Shown here in pieces: positions 59,549-64,000 of a stretch of DNA of 64,000 nt. How positions within the stretch are numbered: the first letter of the stretch is position 1; every line of letters starts with the position of its first letter. Under the pieces are notes generated by a model that had not been told where the DNA came from, searched no databases, and was given only the letters and a program-made list of their open reading frames with translations. The stretch covers positions 186,001 through 250,000 of the forward strand of contig NZ_JACNMU010000005.1 in NCBI RefSeq assembly GCF_014901205.1, in the 5' to 3' direction. Source of the DNA: Meridianimarinicoccus sp. MJW13 (lineage in GTDB: Bacteria; Pseudomonadota; Alphaproteobacteria; Rhodobacterales; Rhodobacteraceae). The position numbers were made by a program, and so were the translations under genes.

Positions 59549-60712
59549 CTAGGCCAGCGGCAAGCGCGCTTCGGCCAGTTCCGCCCACCACGAGCAGCCC
59601 GCCGGGATCGCCTCGTCGTTGAAGTTGTAGTCCGGATGGTGCACCGCCGCGGTATCGCCATTGCCCACCAGAACATAGGCGCCGGGTCGGGCCTGCAGCA
59701 TATAGGCGAAATCCTCGCCGCCCATGACCAGCGGCGCCTCGCCGCAATCGCCCGACACCTTGCGCGCCGCTTCTGCCGCGAATTTGGTTTCGCGCGCGGC
59801 ATTGACCATCACCGGGTAGCCTTCGATATAGGCAACCACGGCCCGCGCACCGGCAGCGGCTGCGATGCCTTCGGCCACCGCGATCAGCCGGTCGCGCACC
59901 TGCACCCGCACGCCTGCGTCCAGCGTGCGCACCGTGCCGCGCAGATCGACGTGCTGCGGGATCACGTTGTGCGCCTTCGAGGACGACTCGATGCTGGTCA
60001 CCGACACAACCGCCTGATGCACCGGGTCGGTGTTGCGGCTGACGATGGTCTGCAGCGCCATCACGATCTGGCTGGCGGTAACGATGGGATCCACGGTGTC
60101 ATGCGGCTTGGCGGCATGGCCGCCCTTGCCCTCCAACCGGATGTTGAATTCATCGGTCGAGGCGAAGAACGGCCCCGGCCGGATCGCGAAACTGCCCACG
60201 GGCTGACCGGGCCAGTTGTGCATGCCGTAAACCTCGTCGATGCCGTAACGGTCCATCACCCCTTCCTCGACCATCACCCGGCCGCCACCGCCACCCTCTT
60301 CGGCGGGCTGGAAGATCACCACCACGGTGCCGTCGAAATTGCGGGTCTCGGCCAGGTATTTCGCCGCCCCCAGCAGCATGGCGGTATGGCCGTCATGGCC
60401 GCAGGCGTGCATCGCCCCCGGCACGGTCGAGGCATAGTCCACCCCGGTCGTTTCCTGGATCGGCAGCGCATCCATGTCGGCGCGCAGCCCGATGACCCGC
60501 CCGCGCGTGTCGCTGCGCCCCTTGATGACGCCCACCACCCCGGTCCGGGCGATCCCTTCTTCCACCGTGTCGCAGCCAAAGGCACGCAACTGTTCGGCCA
60601 CCAGCGCGCCGGTGCGATGGGTGTCGAACATCAGTTCGGGATGGGCGTGAATATCGCGGCGGATGGCGGCGATCTCGCCCAGCATTTCAGAGAAACGGTT
60701 CTTGATTGGCAT
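59549..60712 (-). CDS. M20D-family amidohydrolase
   Basis: 387-aa metallo-amidohydrolase of the hippurate/N-acyl-amino acid type. Metal ligands: C104 and H106 in MHACGHDGH, Glu in EEGGGGG near 138, a His near 165 (GMHNWPG) and a C-terminal HHPDYNFND. The lid domain lies around residues 185-295. Substrate unknown. Followed by the sulfotransferase after 13 nt, possibly co-transcribed. Confidence 0.9.
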   Translation of the reverse strand: MPIKNRFSEMLGEIAAIRRDIHAHPELMFDTHRTGALVAEQLRAFGCDTVEEGIARTGVVGVIKGRSDTRGRVIGLRADMDALPIQETTGVDYASTVPGAMHACGHDGHTAMLLGAAKYLAETRNFDGTVVVIFQPAEEGGGGGRVMVEEGVMDRYGIDEVYGMHNWPGQPVGSFAIRPGPFFASTDEFNIRLEGKGGHAAKPHDTVDPIVTASQIVMALQTIVSRNTDPVHQAVVSVTSIESSSKAHNVIPQHVDLRGTVRTLDAGVRVQVRDRLIAVAEGIAAAAGARAVVAYIEGYPVMVNAARETKFAAEAARKVSGDCGEAPLVMGGEDFAYMLQARPGAYVLVGNGDTAAVHHPDYNFNDEAIPAGCSWWAELAEARLPLA

Positions 60713-60786
60713 GACGGCAGGCCCCCTTGTTCAGGATCAATCTAGGCCCGCTGCGGCCCGGTTGCCAGTGGGCGCGTGGGATGTCC

Positions 60787-62058
60787 CTAGTGAAAGCGCT
60801 TCTTGATCCGTTCCACCATGTACCAGACCAACGCGATGACCGGCGGAGTCACCAGCGCGGCCAGCCAGGTCTTGGACAGCCCCAGCCCATAGCCCAGCGG
60901 CCCGACGATATAGAGCGCAAGGTTGATCGCGTAATAGCTGATTGCCACCACCGACAGCCCCTCGACCGTCTGTTGCAGCCGCAATTGCACATCGGCGCGC
61001 TGGTCCATGCTTTCCAGCAGCTTCTGGTTCTGGGCCGAGCGTTCCACATCGACCCGGGTGCGCAGCAACTCCCCCGCACGGGTGGCGCGCTCGGTCATCC
61101 GGGTCAGCCGCGCTTCGCAGGACGTAACGGTGCGCATCGCCGGATCGAAGCGGCGCATCATGAATTCGCCCAGCGTCTGTTGGCCTGACCGGCGCTCTTC
61201 ACGCAGCGCCCGGATCCGCTGGGTCACAAGCGCATCATAGGCGCGCGTCGCGCCGAAGCGGAAGCTGGCCCGCGCCGAGAGGTTCTCCAGGTCGGCCGAG
61301 CTTTTCAGCAGCGAATTCAGCGTGCTTTCCGAAGGCCGATCCTCGTTGCTCATATCGGCGATCAGGGTCGACAGGTCGTTCTCGACCGCGTTCATGTGCT
61401 GGTTCAACTCGCGGGCCATCGCCAGCCCCAGCATCGACATCGACTTGTAGGTCTCGATCTCGCACAGGCGCTGCACGATGCGGCCGATCCGGTTCGGGCC
61501 GGTTTCGGGCCGGGCAAACACCGCCATGCGAATATGGCCCTGCGTGTCGATGCGAAAGTCGCTGGCCACGATCGCCGCGTCGTCGACCACATGGCTGCAG
61601 GCGACGCTGTCATTGACGAACCACTCTGCCAGCTTGCCGTCCAGGTCGGTCTCGGGGGTCAGGGTTTCGACCCGCACCAAGGCCGAGGTCACACGCACGC
61701 CGGGAATTTTCTCCAGCCAGTCGGCGGGAAACAGGTGGAAATCCTGCCCGGTGAAGGGCACCGCCGCCAGCCCGTCCGAGAACAGGGTGTAGGACACGAA
61801 CTCGGTATGGCTTTCCCATTTCAGCATGTGCAGGCCGATGGCGCCGAAATAATGTGTGGCGTTGGGCTGCGGATGCTGGGCACCGAAGCGGTCCAGAAGA
61901 TCCAGCAGATGCGCGCGATCCTCGTCCCGATCCCGCGCGGCGGCGTTGTCGGGACGCTTGAACGCCAGAAACAGCGCACGGCTGGGCGCTTTCAGCGACG
62001 GAAACGGGCGCGCGTGCAACTCGTTGGAGAGCGCATAGCGCAGCTCATGATCTTTCAT
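60787..62058 (-). CDS. DUF3422 membrane-associated protein
   Basis: 423 aa, DUF3422 family. The N-terminal LSNELHARPFPSLKAPSRA motif is characteristic. A long helical coiled region (about 220-370) precedes two C-terminal membrane helices (about 368-390 and 396-415) and a basic end. Function unknown. The start at 62058 gives the family N-terminus. Confidence 0.88.
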   Translation of the reverse strand: MKDHELRYALSNELHARPFPSLKAPSRALFLAFKRPDNAAARDRDEDRAHLLDLLDRFGAQHPQPNATHYFGAIGLHMLKWESHTEFVSYTLFSDGLAAVPFTGQDFHLFPADWLEKIPGVRVTSALVRVETLTPETDLDGKLAEWFVNDSVACSHVVDDAAIVASDFRIDTQGHIRMAVFARPETGPNRIGRIVQRLCEIETYKSMSMLGLAMARELNQHMNAVENDLSTLIADMSNEDRPSESTLNSLLKSSADLENLSARASFRFGATRAYDALVTQRIRALREERRSGQQTLGEFMMRRFDPAMRTVTSCEARLTRMTERATRAGELLRTRVDVERSAQNQKLLESMDQRADVQLRLQQTVEGLSVVAISYYAINLALYIVGPLGYGLGLSKTWLAALVTPPVIALVWYMVERIKKRFH

Positions 62059-62122
62059 GTCGGGGTTCTCTGGCCTCGGCGGCAATGGCAGGGGCGGCCC
62101 CCGAAGGCGCCGCCCGTCCGGA

Positions 62123-62581
62123 TCACTTGGGTTTCTTCAGCTCGGTCATCGCCTCGTCGACCTGACCCTTCAGCTGGGTATAGGCCTCTTCGTTGGCGTC
62201 GCGCGCGCTGTCGGCCAGCTTGCGCATCAGCACCAGGGCCTTTTCCACGGCCTCGCCATAGGCTTCGGTGCGTTTGGAAATCGCGTCCGGTCCGGTGGTC
62301 TCATCCATCCAGGCCGTATGTTCGCGTGCCGCGCTGGTCATCTGGCCGAAAACCTCCATCTGCTTTTCCAGCAGATCCTTGTAGGCAGCGGCTGCGGCCT
62401 TGTTGGCGTCAACCATGGCTTCGAAGTTCTTGCGGTTCATGTCGAACACACCCGACATGTCGAAGGCCGGGCTTTTCGCCGGTTCGAACGCCGAGAACAT
62501 GCGGTTCGGATCGAAATACTTCTGCACGTCGTTCGGGTCGAACATCTTGAACATCTGGCTGAAATCGTATGGATTCTTCAT
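62123..62581 (-). CDS. phasin family protein
   Basis: 152 aa, mostly amphipathic helix (about residues 45-140) with an N-terminal FDPNDVQKYFDPNRMF stretch. NFEAMVDANKAAAAAYK is the phasin signature. It probably coats polyhydroxyalkanoate granules. No pha synthesis genes in the window. Confidence 0.85.
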   Translation of the reverse strand: MKNPYDFSQMFKMFDPNDVQKYFDPNRMFSAFEPAKSPAFDMSGVFDMNRKNFEAMVDANKAAAAAYKDLLEKQMEVFGQMTSAAREHTAWMDETTGPDAISKRTEAYGEAVEKALVLMRKLADSARDANEEAYTQLKGQVDEAMTELKKPK

Positions 62582-62792
62582 CACGTCGGTTTTCCCCCAT
62601 TCTTCCACGGGCATTCCGGAACCAGGTTCCGTCCCGCAGTGAACCATAAACAGCTTCGTCCCGCCAAGGCAGAGGAAGGCCCGTAGTGCGACAGAATCAC
62701 ACTGGCGCAAGCCGCCTGTTGCCCGTTTGCGAATTGCCGTATCCGCTGGGGCGGACCGGCCACATCCCGCGACCGGCGCTGGAGATTGCCCG

Positions 62793-64000
62793 ATGATGAC
62801 ACCGCCCCTGCCCCTGACCCGCGACCTTGTTCTGGTCGGTGGCGGCCATACCCATGCGCTGGTTCTGCGCAAATGGGGCATGGCGCCGGTGGCGGGCGTG
62901 CGGCTGACGCTGATCAATCCCGGCCCGACCGCGCCCTATTCGGGCATGCTGCCGGGGCATGTGGCAGGGCATTACAACCGCGCCGATCTGGACATTGACC
63001 TTGTACGGCTGGCGCGTTTTGCCGGGGCGCGGCTGATCCTGGACGCGGCCACCGGCATCGATCGCGATGCGCAAGAGGTCCATGTCGCCGGGCGGGCGCC
63101 GGTGGCCTATGATCTGGTTTCGGTCGGCGTGGGCATCACCTCGGACATGCCGGTGCTGCCGGGGTTTGCCGAGCATTGCGTGCCGGCCAAGCCGCTGGGC
63201 CCCTTCGCGCGCCGCTGGGCCGCGTTCGTCGAGCAGACCGAGACGACAGGCACCCCGGCCCGCGTGGCGATCATCGGCGCCGGTGTGGCCGGGGTCGAAC
63301 TGGCCCTGGCGATGGCCCACCGCCTGCACGCCGCCGGGGTTGCCGCGCCCGAGGTCACGCTGGTCGAGGCCGCCGCGCCGCTGGCCCTTCTGCGACCCAG
63401 GGCCCAGGCGCTGTTGCTGGATCGGCTGACCGATGCCGGGATCGCCCTGCGCGACAACTGCCGCATCACCCATGTCACCGAGGGCGCGCTGCATCTGGAC
63501 GACGGCGGCCCGATCCCCTTCGATTTCTGCGTCGGCACCGCCGGCACCCGGCCGCATCCCTGGATCGCCGGGACCGGGCTGGAACTGACCGACGGCTTCA
63601 TCAACGTCGGCCCCGACCTGCGCAGCCTGTCCGACCCGCTGATCTATGCGGTGGGCGATTGTGCCCATCTGACCCATGCACCCCGCCCCAAGGCCGGGGT
63701 GTTTGCGGTGCGCGAGGCGCCGATCCTCTATGACAACCTCAAGGCCGATCTGACCGGGCAGTCGCGCCGCCGCACTTATGCGCCACAACGCGACTACCTC
63801 AAGCTGATCTCGCTGGGCGGCAAGGACGCGCTGGTCGAGAAAGGCCCGGTGACCCTGGCCGCACCCTGGTTGTGGCGGCTGAAGAACAAGATCGATCAGG
63901 ACTTCATGGAGAAGTTCCGGACCCTGCCTGCGATGGAAATCCCGCCCCTGCCCCGCGTCACCGCCGCCGGGGTGCGCGAGGCGGTGCAGTCGCGCCCGCC
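62793..64000 (+). CDS. FAD-dependent oxidoreductase, likely N-terminal part of a SelD fusion; truncated
   Basis: The 402 codons present have no stop. FAD site LVGGGHTHALVLRKWG (about residues 13-28) and NAD(P) site VAIIGAGVAGVELALAMA (about 160-177) define an NDH-2-like disulfide-reductase-fold protein. This N-terminus style occurs in proteins where a selenide, water dikinase (SelD) domain follows; that domain would lie right of 64000, so it is inferred only. GGAG lies 8 nt before the ATG. A second ATG follows immediately. Confidence 0.75.
   Translation, partial: MMTPPLPLTRDLVLVGGGHTHALVLRKWGMAPVAGVRLTLINPGPTAPYSGMLPGHVAGHYNRADLDIDLVRLARFAGARLILDAATGIDRDAQEVHVAGRAPVAYDLVSVGVGITSDMPVLPGFAEHCVPAKPLGPFARRWAAFVEQTETTGTPARVAIIGAGVAGVELALAMAHRLHAAGVAAPEVTLVEAAAPLALLRPRAQALLLDRLTDAGIALRDNCRITHVTEGALHLDDGGPIPFDFCVGTAGTRPHPWIAGTGLELTDGFINVGPDLRSLSDPLIYAVGDCAHLTHAPRPKAGVFAVREAPILYDNLKADLTGQSRRRTYAPQRDYLKLISLGGKDALVEKGPVTLAAPWLWRLKNKIDQDFMEKFRTLPAMEIPPLPRVTAAGVREAVQSRP

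Overview
The window is a high-GC chromosomal segment of an alphaproteobacterium, most likely a Rhodobacteraceae (Roseobacter/Paracoccus-like) species. I infer this from a complete 14-subunit nuo operon interspersed with short unidentified genes and closed by birA, coaX and an RNase J gene; the radA-cvpA-purF-SDR and surE-pcm-nlpD runs; a fused holin/GH108 muramidase resembling gene-transfer-agent lysis proteins; a phasin; DUF3422; and a FAD protein of the kind fused to SelD. No rRNA, tRNA, CRISPR array, transposase or integrase was seen.

Layout. 1-2.5 kb: cimA (runs off the left edge) and cysS, leftward. 2.65-6.3 kb: alr, mlaE, mlaF, a low-GC HEPN-like gene and a PqiA-like gene, rightward. 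6.3-14.6 kb: a homocysteine S-methyltransferase family gene, then radA, cvpA, purF, an SDR gene, surE, pcm and an NlpD-like lipoprotein gene. 14.8-15.5 kb: mntP behind a Mn2+ (yybP-ykoY) riboswitch. 15.5-20.3 kb, leftward: tatA-tatB-tatC-DUF815 ATPase, an FbpC-type ABC ATPase and a Tyr-less SDR. 20.6-27.3 kb: a surface-glycan cassette with two large transferase/methyltransferase fusions leftward, and a sulfotransferase plus a glycosyltransferase rightward. 27.4-33.7 kb: SnoaL-like, orphan ParA, prfC, RgpF-like, DEAD-box helicase and VOC genes. 33.8-53.4 kb, all leftward: nuoA to nuoN with accessory genes, then birA, coaX and rnj. 53.7-64 kb: holin-muramidase, LprI/DUF1311, DegT aminotransferase, gph, moaA, sulfotransferase, M20 amidohydrolase, DUF3422, phasin and the truncated FAD/SelD-type gene.

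How the genes work together. The nuo block encodes respiratory complex I. Its start/stop overlaps imply translational coupling through to cofactor genes (biotin ligase, pantothenate kinase) and RNA turnover. MlaE/MlaF with a PqiA-like protein point to outer-membrane lipid transport. Tat genes provide folded-protein export. surE-pcm-nlpD is a stress and cell-wall cluster. The 20-27 kb cassette probably builds a sulfated or methylated surface glycan.

Most notable: two copies (10932-11195 and 18057-18325) of an undescribed element of about 265 bp. They share sequence blocks at almost identical spacing and carry hairpins at matching positions, one with compensatory changes. Both copies lie just after a stop codon in the same orientation relative to the upstream gene. 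Two patches of about 50 percent GC (cysS 3' third and the HEPN-like gene) stand out against a background near 65 percent.
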